A stretch of DNA of 50,860 nt from Bacillus sp. AFS029637 (GTDB lineage Bacteria > Bacillota > Bacilli > Bacillales > Bacillaceae_G): assembly GCF_002584985.1 (NCBI RefSeq), contig NZ_NUPZ01000036.1, positions 1 through 50,860 of the forward strand. Reading direction: 5' to 3'. A program made the translations under genes and the position numbers. This document shows positions 1 through 9,696 of the stretch, piece after piece (position 1 is the stretch's first letter; each line of letters begins with the position of its first letter). Below the pieces are notes generated by a model. The model worked only from the letters and a program-made list of their open reading frames with translations, ran no database searches and had not been told where the DNA came from.

Positions 1-504
1 GTAACAGACAAACCGGAAATTTGGGTGAAACCAGAAGAAGAAAAGATTGAAGAAGAAACAACAGAAGAACTGGAAGCGCCAGAAAAACCGGAAGCACCAA
101 AGGTGACAGAAGAGCCGAACGTGCTAGAAACACCAGAGGTAACAGAGCGTCCGGAAATTATGGTAGAACCAGAAGAAGAACAAGTAGAAGTTGAAGCAAC
201 AGAAGAGTTAAAAGAAGAGCAACTGGAAGCACCAAAGGTAACAGAAGAGCCGAACGTGCTAGAGAAACCAGAAGTAAAAGAGCAACCGGAAGTTTCAAAC
301 AAACTAGAGGCTCAAGGTAAAGTAGAAGTACAAAACAAACAAGATGTACAACATAAATCTGAAGTGCCATCTAGTAAAGAAAGTAATAAACAATCAAAAG
401 TACTTCCTCAAACAGGTGGAGCAGCGACTGAATCTACTTCTATGATTGCAGGTATGTTCGCATTAATTTTAGGCGCGATGATGTTTAGACGCAAAAAGAA
501 TTAA
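1..504 (+). CDS. LPXTG cell-wall-anchored surface protein, 3' end
   Basis: This is the C-terminal part of a longer protein; the reading frame is open from base 1 and the start lies outside the window. It is a low-complexity stalk rich in Glu, Pro, Val and Thr with two near-identical 22-residue repeats. A classic sortase signal follows: LPQTG, a hydrophobic segment (about 18 residues) and the positive tail RRKKN. Known for the family: sortase A cleaves after Thr and links the protein to peptidoglycan, and such stalks lift an adhesin head off the wall. The head domain is not visible. In B. anthracis a collagen-adhesin-like LPXTG gene lies near the S-layer locus, so that identity is plausible but unproven here. 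Confidence 0.9.
   Translation, partial: VTDKPEIWVKPEEEKIEEETTEELEAPEKPEAPKVTEEPNVLETPEVTERPEIMVEPEEEQVEVEATEELKEEQLEAPKVTEEPNVLEKPEVKEQPEVSNKLEAQGKVEVQNKQDVQHKSEVPSSKESNKQSKVLPQTGGAATESTSMIAGMFALILGAMMFRRKKN
91..291 (+). repeat. Two 66-base in-frame repeats in the wall-anchored stalk
   Basis: Copies at 91-156 and 226-291 encode the same unit starting EAPKVTEEPNVLE, differing at a few residues. In-frame repeats of this kind commonly vary in number between strains. Confidence 0.8.
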
Positions 505-552
505 TGAGTTTGAGAGTGTTAAGTTGTTGTGTTTTTAGAATAAGATGTATAG

Positions 553-586
553 AAAAAAGCGGAGACGATAGGTCTCCGCTTTTTTC
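553..586 (+). terminator. Intrinsic terminator of the wall-anchored protein gene
   Basis: AAAGCGGAGAC and GTCTCCGCTTT arms around a GATA loop, then a T-run. A-run on the left side makes it usable by the convergent gene at 605-1069 as well. Confidence 0.85.
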
Positions 587-604
587 TTTTTGTATGGGAA
601 TGTA

Positions 605-1069
605 TTATTTACGTGAAAACCCTTCTTCATCAAGGTATTCCGCAGCTTCTGGATAAGAGTTGAATGTACCGTCTAAGTTTACGCCAGCGTAAACGTTCCA
701 CATGTCATCTTCTGATATAAGAGTCAGGATATGACCATCTTCGTTATGCCATTCTTCTTCTTTCGCAGGTTCTGCAGGTACTACGATTTCTTCTTGTGAT
801 AGTAGTTCAATGGATTGCTCAATTACTGAACGTAATTCTTCTGCTGAAAACTCGCGGATGTTAATCATACCTTTATCGTCCGTTTTGTAGCCTTTAATGC
901 CGCTTGCATATACAAAGCCGTTTCCATTTGGGTGTAAGTGATATACAACGTTCTTTTTATCTAAACGACTTTCTTCAAAGTGAAAGTTTACACGTTTTAA
1001 TGATACGTTCTTTCTTTCTAGTTCTGGGAAAGATTCAATAATTGATAATTTTTCTTCAAAAGTTAGCAT
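605..1069 (-). CDS. Conserved hypothetical protein, 154 residues
   Basis: I do not recognise a named family. The protein is soluble, without signal peptide or membrane segment, and acidic, with an N-terminal alpha/beta-like part (HLHPNGNGFVYA) and a C-terminal part ending in EAAEYLDEEGFSRK. The start ATG at 1067-1069 is preceded on the minus strand by a GGAGGCAC ribosome-binding site. It stands alone, convergent with the upstream wall-protein gene and divergent from the SulP gene. Codon use looks native. Confidence 0.75.
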   Translation of the reverse strand: MLTFEEKLSIIESFPELERKNVSLKRVNFHFEESRLDKKNVVYHLHPNGNGFVYASGIKGYKTDDKGMINIREFSAEELRSVIEQSIELLSQEEIVVPAEPAKEEEWHNEDGHILTLISEDDMWNVYAGVNLDGTFNSYPEAAEYLDEEGFSRK

Positions 1070-1256
1070 AGTGCCTCCAAGTATATAGTAAAAGATTTAA
1101 TTCGTTCATTATAGCATAGTTGCAATTGTTTCCAAAGATAAGGGGGAAACTTTTCATTGAATACGTTTACGTCACGATACTGTAAAAAGTGGGATAACGA
1201 ATATATCGTTTTAGGTGTACAATGGAAAATGGACTTTATACGAAGGTGGTTTTTTC

Positions 1257-2735
1257 ATGTTTCAAAAAATAGCAAAGGAATGTTTAGCAGGATTTACTGT
1301 TGCGATTGTTGCGTTGCCACTTGCCATTGCATTTGGGATTGCCGCGACAGGAACATCTGAAGGGGCGCTTGTCGGATTATACGGTGCGATTTTTGCTGGT
1401 TTATTCGCAGCGTTATTTGGCGGGACACCTGGGCAAGTAACGGGGCCAACTGGACCAATTACGGTTATTGCGACAGGAGTTATCGCGACGCACGGGTTAG
1501 AGGCGAGTTTTATAGCCTTTATGATGGCAGGACTATTTCAAATTTTATTTGGTGTATGTAAGCTCGGTTCTTACGTTCGATATATTCCGTATCCTGTCGT
1601 TTCAGGATTTATGAACGGTATTGCATTAATCATTATTTTAGGCGAAGTGAAACATGTGCAAAATAGTTTTTTACTCGTAGTATTAACGATTATTGTGATG
1701 ATTGTTTCTGGAAAGTGGATTAAGGCAATTCCATCTAGTTTAGTTGCATTAGTCGGTGTGACTGCTTTGCTTCCTTTATTTTCTCCGTTACTCGAAGGGC
1801 TTACAGTGAAGTTACCGTTTATCGGAAATCTTTCATTAAATAAAGTAATTGAAAAGATTGGAACGATTCCAGAAGCGATGCCTATGCTTCACATTCCATC
1901 TTTAAGTGGAGCAGGGATAGCGGAACTTATTTTGCCAGCGCTTAGTATTGCTTTGTTAGGATCGATTGACTCGTTGTTAACATCGGTCGTAATGGATAAT
2001 GTGACAGGTACGCGTCATAAAAGTAATAAAGAGCTCGTTGGGCAAGGTATCGGTAATATGATGAGCGGATTGTTTGGCGGATTAGCAGGTGCAGGTGCGA
2101 CTGTTCGGTCTATCGTTAATATAAGAAGTGGCGGTAAAACGGCGCTTTCAGCATGTATGCATAGTGTTATATTATTTATTTTCATTATGGGACTTGGTCC
2201 GGTTGTACAATACATTCCGCTTGCTGTATTATCAGGTATTTTAATTTTAACTGGTATTGGAATGTTCGACTGGGAAAGCATGAAGAAAATGCATGTAGCG
2301 CCAAAAGGTGATGTTATTGTTATGCTCGTAACGATGATCGTTACAGTGAAGTTTGATTTAATGATTGCTGTTGCGTTTGGTATTATTCTTTCTTTCATTA
2401 TATATATGGTGAAATGTAAAGAACGTAAAACTTCTATTGTAAATGAAGGGGACGTGACATATAAAATTAAAGGACCGCTTTCGTTCTTATCGGTGGATCG
2501 TGTTTTTTATACTTTACAAGATGTGAAATCTCCAGTTATTTTACGTATGAAAGATGTGCGTTATATAGATGTATCAGGAGCTATGGCATTATTGAATTTC
2601 ATTGAGCAGTCTCATAAAGTAGGGATGAGTGTGACGCTTGAACAGGTACATCCTCGTGTTGAAAAAACAATCGTGACGATGGCGAATGATGAGCAGAAGG
2701 AACAATTGCAATTTTTGAAAGCTGAAACATTATAA
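1257..2735 (+). CDS. SulP family inorganic anion transporter with STAS domain
   Basis: A 492-residue membrane protein with a SulP core (N-terminal LAGFTVAIVALPLAIAFG, then GTPGQVTGPTGPI) of roughly ten or more membrane segments. A C-terminal STAS domain occupies about the last 100 residues (VILRMKDVRYIDVSGAMAL). Family members import sulfate, bicarbonate or other anions; the substrate here is not readable from sequence. I chose the ATG at 1257 because AAGGTGG sits 8 bases upstream; an in-frame ATG at 1215 lacks a good site and would add residues unlike the family. It is monocistronic, closed by its own terminator. Confidence 0.9.
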   Translation: MFQKIAKECLAGFTVAIVALPLAIAFGIAATGTSEGALVGLYGAIFAGLFAALFGGTPGQVTGPTGPITVIATGVIATHGLEASFIAFMMAGLFQILFGVCKLGSYVRYIPYPVVSGFMNGIALIIILGEVKHVQNSFLLVVLTIIVMIVSGKWIKAIPSSLVALVGVTALLPLFSPLLEGLTVKLPFIGNLSLNKVIEKIGTIPEAMPMLHIPSLSGAGIAELILPALSIALLGSIDSLLTSVVMDNVTGTRHKSNKELVGQGIGNMMSGLFGGLAGAGATVRSIVNIRSGGKTALSACMHSVILFIFIMGLGPVVQYIPLAVLSGILILTGIGMFDWESMKKMHVAPKGDVIVMLVTMIVTVKFDLMIAVAFGIILSFIIYMVKCKERKTSIVNEGDVTYKIKGPLSFLSVDRVFYTLQDVKSPVILRMKDVRYIDVSGAMALLNFIEQSHKVGMSVTLEQVHPRVEKTIVTMANDEQKEQLQFLKAETL

Positions 2736-2744
2736 AGAGAAGGG

Positions 2745-2772
2745 CCCTCACATGATAGAGTGTGAGGGTTTC
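2745..2772 (+). terminator. Intrinsic terminator after the SulP gene
   Basis: Perfect 8-base arms CCCTCACA / TGTGAGGG around an 8-base loop, followed by TTTC; the T-run is short. Confidence 0.7.
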
Positions 2773-2952
2773 TGATTATTCGGATATGCATGTTTGTAAT
2801 TGAATATCTAGATGTTATACGTCTGTTGACAATTACTAAACTTAGCAGTATAGTAACATCTTAGATTGGCAGTATGATATCACAAAAAGTGTAAGAATTT
2901 TAAGATTTCTTTACGTTAAAAAGAAATCGCTTTAAGCTGGAGGGAATATTTG

Positions 2953-3312
2953 ATGTACAAACAGTTACCACACGGAGTAAAAGTCGGAATTACACGTTCA
3001 ATTGTTGCTTCTTTTGAGCAGTATATGAAGGAAATTGAATGGAACGAAGAAAAGTTTGATATGCAACAATTTGTTGAACAGTGGAAACAGTATTTATACA
3101 CAAAATCAACTTGGATTAATAAAGTAGATGATGAGTTGAAAGGGCATCCAGATTTCCATCAAGCATTAGCAGTGAAAGTGAATGAAAAAATTAACGAGCT
3201 TATTAATGAAGAGCCGACTGAAGAGCAATTAAAAATATTAAATGAGAACAAAATAAACAATATAGATGATTTTTGTAAGTTAGAAGCAGCGTATCATATT
3301 GAACGTTTGTAG
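2953..3312 (+). CDS. slaQ: SlaQ-like S-layer secretion accessory protein
   Basis: A 119-residue soluble, charged, mostly helical protein with no signal peptide. GGAGGG at 2939-2944 lies 8 bases before the ATG at 2953; an in-frame TTG at 2950 is less well spaced. Its place beside slaP and secA2 matches the B. anthracis locus, where SlaQ and SlaP assist SecA2-dependent export of S-layer proteins. That function is taken from the literature on the locus, not from a visible motif. It is convergent with slaP-secA2, so it is a separate transcript. Confidence 0.7.
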   Translation: MYKQLPHGVKVGITRSIVASFEQYMKEIEWNEEKFDMQQFVEQWKQYLYTKSTWINKVDDELKGHPDFHQALAVKVNEKINELINEEPTEEQLKILNENKINNIDDFCKLEAAYHIERL

Positions 3313-3340
3313 TTGAATTATATAAATAAGTTTACATAAA

Positions 3341-3379
3341 AAAACACGTCGTATTCTTAAAAGAGTACGACGTGTTTTT
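3341..3379. terminator. Bidirectional terminator between slaQ and slaP
   Basis: Long arms AAAACACGTCGTA / TACGACGTGTTTT with A- and T-runs on the outer sides, placed between convergent genes, so it can end transcripts from both strands. Confidence 0.9.
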
Positions 3380-3400
3380 GATTCATCCGTTAGCACGTAA

Positions 3401-4294
3401 TTACGCTTGCTCTGGAATAAACGCTTTCCATTTAGATAAATCGATAGTTTCTTTTGATACAGAATTAGCAGAGAATGTAAAGGTCCAAGGTTTAGTTGAA
3501 TTGGCCTTGATTTGAAACTCTTTTAATGTAAATGTTTCTTCAGCGACAACGGCTCCAGAGCGATCTGCGATATGCAATGGAAGTTGTTCAAGGGTTATAT
3601 TTTGATTATAGCCATTACGAATTAAAATAGTTGCATTTAAATCGCCATTTTCTTCTACAGTTGCGTTTAGTCCTAGTAAGTTAAGTTCACCTGCTGCAGG
3701 TGGTGTAAGGTTAGCGACAATTTCTTGCAATTTCATGATTGCACTTTCAGATAGTCTTTCTTGCCATATAGGATCTAAATCTAATGAATGTTTGCCTTGT
3801 AAGTCAAATACGAGTTGCCAGTCTTCTGTAGATAGCGTTGCTTCTGTTATTGAATTTTCTTCAAAGACGAAAGTCCAAGGCATATTTACATTTGATGGGA
3901 TTTCTTCTAAGAGTGACAAATCAAATGCTTGACGTGCACATGTTTCTCCATCTTTATTTAATAAGGATAGAGTAAGAGTCTCAAATTGAATTGGCTGCTT
4001 TACACTACTACGAATAAATGTAGTAATATAATACGCATTCTCATGTTTTTTACTTTCAATTCCAGCTAGCGAAATTTGATTTTCTTGTAAGGTAGGCAAA
4101 GATTTATGTAAAAATTGATAAATGTACTTTTGCTCTTGTGAAACCTCATTCCAAGAAGGGTGAAAGTATAAGTTAGGTTTTACGTTTTTTGCATTGTTGA
4201 TATTGCCTTCGGTTCCTAATAATTGAGAACTCGAAATTACAGAGTCTCTACCTTTTTTTCTTGCCTTCTTTAAAAATGATAGCATGAAATTCAC
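3401..4294 (-). CDS. slaP: SlaP, SecA2-associated S-layer secretion factor
   Basis: A 297-residue protein without signal peptide or membrane segments. The C-terminal half appears to hold two similar beta-rich units; PWTFTF and PWTFVF recur. It follows secA2 on the minus strand with only 4 bases between them, so the two are surely co-transcribed. In B. anthracis SlaP works with SecA2 to export Sap and EA1. The role here is inferred from that and from gene order. Confidence 0.8.
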   Translation of the reverse strand: MNFMLSFLKKARKKGRDSVISSSQLLGTEGNINNAKNVKPNLYFHPSWNEVSQEQKYIYQFLHKSLPTLQENQISLAGIESKKHENAYYITTFIRSSVKQPIQFETLTLSLLNKDGETCARQAFDLSLLEEIPSNVNMPWTFVFEENSITEATLSTEDWQLVFDLQGKHSLDLDPIWQERLSESAIMKLQEIVANLTPPAAGELNLLGLNATVEENGDLNATILIRNGYNQNITLEQLPLHIADRSGAVVAEETFTLKEFQIKANSTKPWTFTFSANSVSKETIDLSKWKAFIPEQA

Positions 4295-4298
4295 CTCG

Positions 4299-6662
4299 TT
4301 ATATGTTTTGTGGAACAGTTATATATCTTGCTAAATATAAAGCAACCTCTTTTTCAAAATGGCTAAATGTTTGTAAAAAGATTTCAAAACCTTCTTGTTG
4401 ATAAAGACGTGCTGGATCCTCTTGTTGGTATTGTCTTAAGCCAATACCTTCTTTTAAATGCTGCATTGCACTTAAATGGTTTGTCCAACCAGAATCAAGG
4501 AAGTGCAAGCTAACTTGACGTAATACTTGTTGTGCATCTGTATTTTTTTCTAAATCGTTCACACGTTCTATATAACTTGTAAGAGTATCTTTTAGTAGCT
4601 CTTGTAAGTCCTCTGCGGAATGGACGTTATTAGCAGATAATGCTGGAATTTCTTCGGTAGATAAAACTTCTTTTAAAGCTTCTACTAGTCTAGTGAAATC
4701 CCATTCTTCAGGAAGCATACCTTCTAATAAATGTTCTTTAGCAATAGCAACTATTGTATTTTTGATCATTGGAATGACAATCTCTATCATATCTACTTCT
4801 TCGTTTAAAAGGTTATTACGAAGTTTGTAGACTACATTTCGTTGATCGTTAATTACATCATCTAATTTCAAGTTATATTCACGCATTGAAAAATGACTAC
4901 CCTCACAAATTAATTGTGTACGGTTGACTAAATCATAAATTTTCGTGTTTTGAATTAAACCGCTCTCATCAAATTTAAGTGATTTTGCATACTTTTCTAT
5001 TTCTTCACCTGCGTAGCGTTGCATCATTTCATCTTCTAATGAAAGGAAGAATTGAGAACTTCCAGGGTCACCTTGTCGGCCAGCCCGTCCTTTTAACTGA
5101 TTATCAACGCGGCGAGATTCATGTCTTTCTGTTCCGATTACATGTAAACCACCAAGTTCGTGGACACCTTTTTCTAATAAAATATCCGTCCCTCGTCCTG
5201 CCATATTTGTTGCAATTGTAATTTGCCCTTTTTTCCCAGCTAGAGCAATTAAATCAGCTTCTTGCTCAGCGCTTTTTGCATTCAATAGTTGATAAGAAAG
5301 CTTTGCTTCATCTAAATAACGTGCAACAGTCTCTGATTGGAGGATTGACATCGTACCAATTAAAATAGGGCGGTTTTTCTTATGTATGTTTAGTACTTCT
5401 GCACAAACAGCGTTATATTTGGCGTCAGCTGTTACATATACGACGTCTTTTTTATCTTCACGAAGTATAGGGCGATTTGTTGGAATTGAAATAACTTCCA
5501 TATTATATACACGGTTAAATTCTTTCTCTTCTGTTTTTGCTGTACCAGTCATACCAGATAATGCTGGATACATACGGAAGAAGTTTTGAATTGTAATAGA
5601 TGCTTGCGTTTGATTCTCATCTGTAATTGGTAAGCCTTCTTTCGCTTCAAGTGCTTGATGTAAGCCATCGCTTAACGAGCGGCCATCCATAATACGTCCT
5701 GTGAAAATATCAACAAGCATAATTTTTTCGTCTTCAACAATATAGTCTACGTCACATTGGAAAGCGACATTTGCACGTAATGCTTGAATCATATAATGAT
5801 ATAAAGTTTGATGCTCTAAATCATATAAGTTATCAATATCAAATAAATCTTCAATTTTTGTAATGCCATCTTCTGTAAAGTTACATGCTTTTGTTTCCGC
5901 ATCATAAGTGTAATGTAAAGTGTCTTGGAATGTGTTCATTACCTTCGCACATAAATGATGGAAATCGGAACTGCTTGCTTTTTTTCCAGCGATAATAAGC
6001 GGGGTCTTCGCCTCATCAATTAAAACGCTGTCAATCTCATCAATAATTGCAAAGTGATAGGGACGCTGTACTTGTTGTGCTCGGGATGACTCCATATTAT
6101 CGCGAAGATAGTCGAAGCCAAACTCAGTCCCAATTCCGTATGTAATATCAGCCTCATAGGCGCGTTTTTTATCGATAGATTCCATTTGTGGTACATTTAA
6201 CCCGACTGTTAGACCGAGAAATTCATGAACTTGTCCAATTAATTCTTTATCACGTTTCGCTAAATAATCATTTACTGTAATAACGTGAACGCCTTTTTTC
6301 TCAAGAGCACGTACGTACGTAGGTAAAGAAGAGACAAGTGTTTTTCCTTCTCCAGTAGGCATTTCAGCGATGTTTCCTTCTAGTAATACAAGGCCACCGA
6401 TTAACTGTACATCGTAGTGACGAAGACCAAGCACTCGTTTTGCAGCCTCTCGAACGACAGCAAATGCTTCTACTTTTATATCATCAACTGTTTTTCCGTT
6501 TTGTAACATGTTCTGAAAAACAATAGTTTTTTGGCGTAATTCATCATCTGATAATGTTTCCATTACAGATTCTAATTGATTAATATCATTCACAATTTGT
6601 TCATAATTTTTAATCTTTCTTTTTTGTGAATCTCCCAACAATTTCTTGACCGAATTCAGCAT
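4299..6662 (-). CDS. secA2: Accessory Sec translocase ATPase SecA2
   Basis: A 787-residue SecA-family DEAD-motor ATPase. Visible motifs include Walker A PTGEGKT (residues 102-108), the DEIDSVLIDEA Walker B, NMAGRGTDI, and GRAGRQGDPG in the second motor domain. It lacks the C-terminal zinc-binding tail of the housekeeping SecA and ends in ARYITVPQNI, as expected for SecA2. It drives export of a small substrate set through SecYEG. Together with slaP, slaQ and the S-layer gene 7 kb away, the likely main cargo is the S-layer protein. The start is supported by GAGGAG 9-10 bases upstream. Confidence 0.95.
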   Translation of the reverse strand: MLNSVKKLLGDSQKRKIKNYEQIVNDINQLESVMETLSDDELRQKTIVFQNMLQNGKTVDDIKVEAFAVVREAAKRVLGLRHYDVQLIGGLVLLEGNIAEMPTGEGKTLVSSLPTYVRALEKKGVHVITVNDYLAKRDKELIGQVHEFLGLTVGLNVPQMESIDKKRAYEADITYGIGTEFGFDYLRDNMESSRAQQVQRPYHFAIIDEIDSVLIDEAKTPLIIAGKKASSSDFHHLCAKVMNTFQDTLHYTYDAETKACNFTEDGITKIEDLFDIDNLYDLEHQTLYHYMIQALRANVAFQCDVDYIVEDEKIMLVDIFTGRIMDGRSLSDGLHQALEAKEGLPITDENQTQASITIQNFFRMYPALSGMTGTAKTEEKEFNRVYNMEVISIPTNRPILREDKKDVVYVTADAKYNAVCAEVLNIHKKNRPILIGTMSILQSETVARYLDEAKLSYQLLNAKSAEQEADLIALAGKKGQITIATNMAGRGTDILLEKGVHELGGLHVIGTERHESRRVDNQLKGRAGRQGDPGSSQFFLSLEDEMMQRYAGEEIEKYAKSLKFDESGLIQNTKIYDLVNRTQLICEGSHFSMREYNLKLDDVINDQRNVVYKLRNNLLNEEVDMIEIVIPMIKNTIVAIAKEHLLEGMLPEEWDFTRLVEALKEVLSTEEIPALSANNVHSAEDLQELLKDTLTSYIERVNDLEKNTDAQQVLRQVSLHFLDSGWTNHLSAMQHLKEGIGLRQYQQEDPARLYQQEGFEIFLQTFSHFEKEVALYLARYITVPQNI

Positions 6663-6913
6663 TCTTGTAACACTCCTCTGACTGACAATAGATACATTAT
6701 AGCATAGTTATACTAGAAAAAAGTAGAAATGGAAAGTGGTAGGGGATTTGAGTAAAATCGTTTTTTGAGTAAGAATACTTTCGTTTTGTTGTAAAAAAGG
6801 AAGTATTCAATATATAAGAAATTTGGTATGATAATTTAATGAGATAAAATACAATCTCTATAATTTGTAATAATATGCTTGAGAATATATGTATAAAAGA
6901 AAAGAGAAGGAAC

Positions 6914-8434
6914 ATGAATAAGAAATTTGTAAAAGGTGCAGCGATTTTAACAATCACAACTTTTTTGTCGAAATTGCTTGGTAGTTTCTTTCAAATTCCA
7001 TTACAAAATATTGCAGGAGATGAAGTACTTGGTATATTCCGCCTTGTGTTTCCTGTATATATGATTGCTCTTACATTGTCAGTAGCAGGTGTTCCGCTAG
7101 CAATTTCAAAATTGATTGCAGAGTTAAACGGAAAAAATAAGAAAAAAGAAATTGCAAAATTATTTAAATCCGCATCAATTATAGGAATGGCTTTCGGTGC
7201 ATTCGGATGTTTGGTTATTGTATTATTTTCTACTGAAATTGCAAGTATGCTTGGTGGACAAGAAACGAGGGTGCCTTTACTGGTTACGTCATCGGCGTTG
7301 CTCGTTGCACCATATATGGCAGTTTATCGTGGTTATTTTCAAGGGTTTGGTGATATGAAACCAACGGGGATATCACAAGTCATTGAGCAATTTGTACGAG
7401 TATTTTTTATGTTAATCATCGCTTATATATTAGTATATTGGAATAAGAGTAGTGCTGTCATTACTAGTGGGGCAATGGTTGGATCTTTCCTCGGGGTAAT
7501 AAGTTCCCTTATATATTTACGTATGACGTACAATAAAAGTTCATACAAATATAAGGAAAGCTCGTATTCGTTGCGAGATTTGAGAGAAGACGGAAAGAAA
7601 ATATTGCAAGTATCTATTCCAATTGCTATTGGAGCTTTATCCATGTCGCTTTTAAATTTAGTGGATTCGCTTACAGTACCACATGTACTGCAAGGGTCGT
7701 CGGCAGAAATTCAAGCGCAATTTGGTATATATAGCCGAGGTTCTGCATTTACACAATTAATAGTTGTTTTCGCAAGTGCAATTGTATTTCCATTAATACC
7801 ATTATTAACATCTGCGCTAGCAAAAAGAGATATGAGTTTAGCAAAAATGACAGTTCAAAATACGAATGCACTTATGCATGTGCTAACAGCCCCTTTAACG
7901 ATATGGCTAATTGCATTAACAGTTCCTTTAAATGTGGGATTGTTTACAGATGCGAAAGGAAGTAGTATGTTAGCTGTTATGATTGGTAGTTCGTATTTCA
8001 CATCAGTTATGGTATTATCAATAGGAGTTTTACAAGGGATTAACCGCTCTGCACAAGCTGCGTGGATTGTTATTGGCGCAAGTTTTGTGAAAGGTTTATT
8101 AAACATAGTGTTAACGAGAAAGTTTGGCATAGATGGAGCGGCGTATAGTACATTGATTATATATGTGTTAATCTGTATCGTAAATCATCTATACATCCGC
8201 AAATATCTTTCCTATTCTATTCGCATAGGAAGATTTTTTACTGTAATAGGAGTATCTTGTATTTTAGGATTAGGACTATATGAATTATCTACGGTGCTAG
8301 ATGTTACATCTTCAAGAATGGTTGCGCTATTATATAGTGGTGTAGCATTTATTATTGCAACAATTTTGTACGGGGTATGTGCTTTGAAGTTAAACTGGAT
8401 ATCAACAAAACAAATACCATTTTTAAAAAAATAA
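6914..8434 (+). CDS. csaA: CsaA, MOP-superfamily polysaccharide flippase
   Basis: A 506-residue membrane protein with about 14 hydrophobic segments and the MurJ/PST-type start (KGAAILTITTFLSKLLGSFFQIPLQ). Such proteins flip lipid-linked saccharides across the membrane. Its position directly before csaB matches the csaAB operon of B. anthracis, where CsaA is the predicted oligosaccharide transporter for the secondary wall polysaccharide. The ATG at 6914 has GAAGG just upstream; the longer frame from 6875 would add 13 charged residues and lacks a site. It is divergent from secA2. Confidence 0.85.
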   Translation: MNKKFVKGAAILTITTFLSKLLGSFFQIPLQNIAGDEVLGIFRLVFPVYMIALTLSVAGVPLAISKLIAELNGKNKKKEIAKLFKSASIIGMAFGAFGCLVIVLFSTEIASMLGGQETRVPLLVTSSALLVAPYMAVYRGYFQGFGDMKPTGISQVIEQFVRVFFMLIIAYILVYWNKSSAVITSGAMVGSFLGVISSLIYLRMTYNKSSYKYKESSYSLRDLREDGKKILQVSIPIAIGALSMSLLNLVDSLTVPHVLQGSSAEIQAQFGIYSRGSAFTQLIVVFASAIVFPLIPLLTSALAKRDMSLAKMTVQNTNALMHVLTAPLTIWLIALTVPLNVGLFTDAKGSSMLAVMIGSSYFTSVMVLSIGVLQGINRSAQAAWIVIGASFVKGLLNIVLTRKFGIDGAAYSTLIIYVLICIVNHLYIRKYLSYSIRIGRFFTVIGVSCILGLGLYELSTVLDVTSSRMVALLYSGVAFIIATILYGVCALKLNWISTKQIPFLKK

Positions 8435-8524
8435 ATAAAGAGAACTACGAAATTTGAGAATTGGAATTCGGACGGGCTTATTGTGATGATACTTTTTAAT
8501 GTATCGTGTGTTTTAGGTAAGGAG

Positions 8525-8563
8525 TTGGTACCAATTATGATGGATGAAACAATTGGTCACCAA
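8525..8563 (+). promoter_or_regulatory. Stable hairpin in the csaA-csaB intercistronic leader
   Basis: TTGGTACCAATT at 8525-8536 pairs with AATTGGTCACCAA at 8551-8563, a 12-base stem with one bulged C around a 14-base loop. It ends 6 bases before the GGAGGAG ribosome site of csaB. There is no T-run, so it is not a terminator; mRNA processing or translational control is inference. Confidence 0.5.
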
Positions 8564-8582
8564 ATGTTGGAGGAGATTAAGA

Positions 8583-9671
8583 GTGCGGTTAGTTTTATCA
8601 GGATATTATGGTTTTTATAACGTTGGAGACGAAGCTATTCTACAATCGATTATTGAATCGTTACATAAAGAGAATCCGAATATTGAACTCGTTGTGCTGT
8701 CAAATGACCCTGACTATACAAGGAAAATGTACGGAGTGGAAGCGGTAAATCGTTGGAGTATAAAATCGGTTTATAATGCAATAAAAAATAGTGACGGGCT
8801 TATTAGTGGTGGAGGGAGTCTCCTCCAAGATAAAACGAGTGTGAAAAGTATTTTATACTATACGGGTATAATGGGGTTTGCTCGTATGCTAAAAAAACCG
8901 TATTACATTTATTCACAAGGAATAGGACCGATTACAAAAAGACATAATCGACTATTAGTAAAATGGCATTTGTCAAAAGCTGCATATATATCAGTTCGAG
9001 ATGAGGATTCATTTTTATATTTAAAAGAGCTTGGAATGAAAAGGGATATTGAGCTTGTTCCAGATCCGGTTTTAACATGGAAACGAAAAAAACAATCAGA
9101 TTGGTTACAAAAACATGCTCTGCACGGGAAAATTATTGCAGTTAGTGTGCGTCACTGGAATGCAAAAGAAGATTATATAAAAAAGTTAGCGATCGCTTTA
9201 AAAAAATTGAAGCAAGAAGGGTACCAAATTTTATTCGTCCCGATGCATGGGCCATTTGATCAAAATGCTTCGCGTGATGTAGTGGATTTAATGGGAGAAG
9301 AAACGTATATGCTCCCATATAAAATGGATATTGATGAGAAAATATCTATTTTATCAGAGTGTTCACTTTTAATTGGTATGCGTCTTCACGCTCTTATTTT
9401 TTCTGCTGTCGCGAAAACACCGATGGTCGGAATTTCATACGATCCAAAAATTGATTCGTTTTTAAGACAAGTGAATCAACCTGTTATAGGAAGTGTGGAT
9501 GGAGACTGGAGTGCCGAAGATTTATATAAAATTGCGAAAAAGCAAGTGATACAACATGAAGATATACAGCAATCTCTGCAAAGAAGAGTAGATGAGCTTC
9601 AACTGCAAGGTGAACAAGCGGCCAAAAAAATTATTTATCATATAGAAAAAAACACTCTACAGAAAAAGTAG
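8583..9671 (+). CDS. csaB: CsaB, polysaccharide pyruvyl transferase
   Basis: A 362-residue cytosolic enzyme of the polysaccharide pyruvyl transferase family (start MRLVLSGYYGFYNVGDEAIL; GLISGGGSLLQD; SQGIGPI; IGMRLHALIFSA). It transfers pyruvate from phosphoenolpyruvate to the secondary wall polysaccharide, creating the ketal that SLH domains bind. I chose the GTG at 8583 because GGAGGAG lies at a good distance and the protein then begins like family members; the ATG at 8544 would add a non-conserved tail. This gene links region 1: all three SLH proteins in the window need its product for anchoring. Confidence 0.95.
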   Translation: MRLVLSGYYGFYNVGDEAILQSIIESLHKENPNIELVVLSNDPDYTRKMYGVEAVNRWSIKSVYNAIKNSDGLISGGGSLLQDKTSVKSILYYTGIMGFARMLKKPYYIYSQGIGPITKRHNRLLVKWHLSKAAYISVRDEDSFLYLKELGMKRDIELVPDPVLTWKRKKQSDWLQKHALHGKIIAVSVRHWNAKEDYIKKLAIALKKLKQEGYQILFVPMHGPFDQNASRDVVDLMGEETYMLPYKMDIDEKISILSECSLLIGMRLHALIFSAVAKTPMVGISYDPKIDSFLRQVNQPVIGSVDGDWSAEDLYKIAKKQVIQHEDIQQSLQRRVDELQLQGEQAAKKIIYHIEKNTLQKK

Positions 9672-9682
9672 AGTGTTTTTTT
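9648..9682. terminator. Bidirectional terminator overlapping the csaB 3' end
   Basis: AAAACACTCTAC / GTAGAGTGTTTT arms with a 7-base loop and T-run. It includes the csaB stop codon and serves the convergent gene at 9697 too. Confidence 0.9.
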
Positions 9683-9696
9683 GTTAGTGTACTTCT

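Noticed and set aside
91-291. CRISPR-like repetition at the window start
   Set aside because: Only two units, in frame in a coding stalk, with no spacer pattern; it is a protein repeat.
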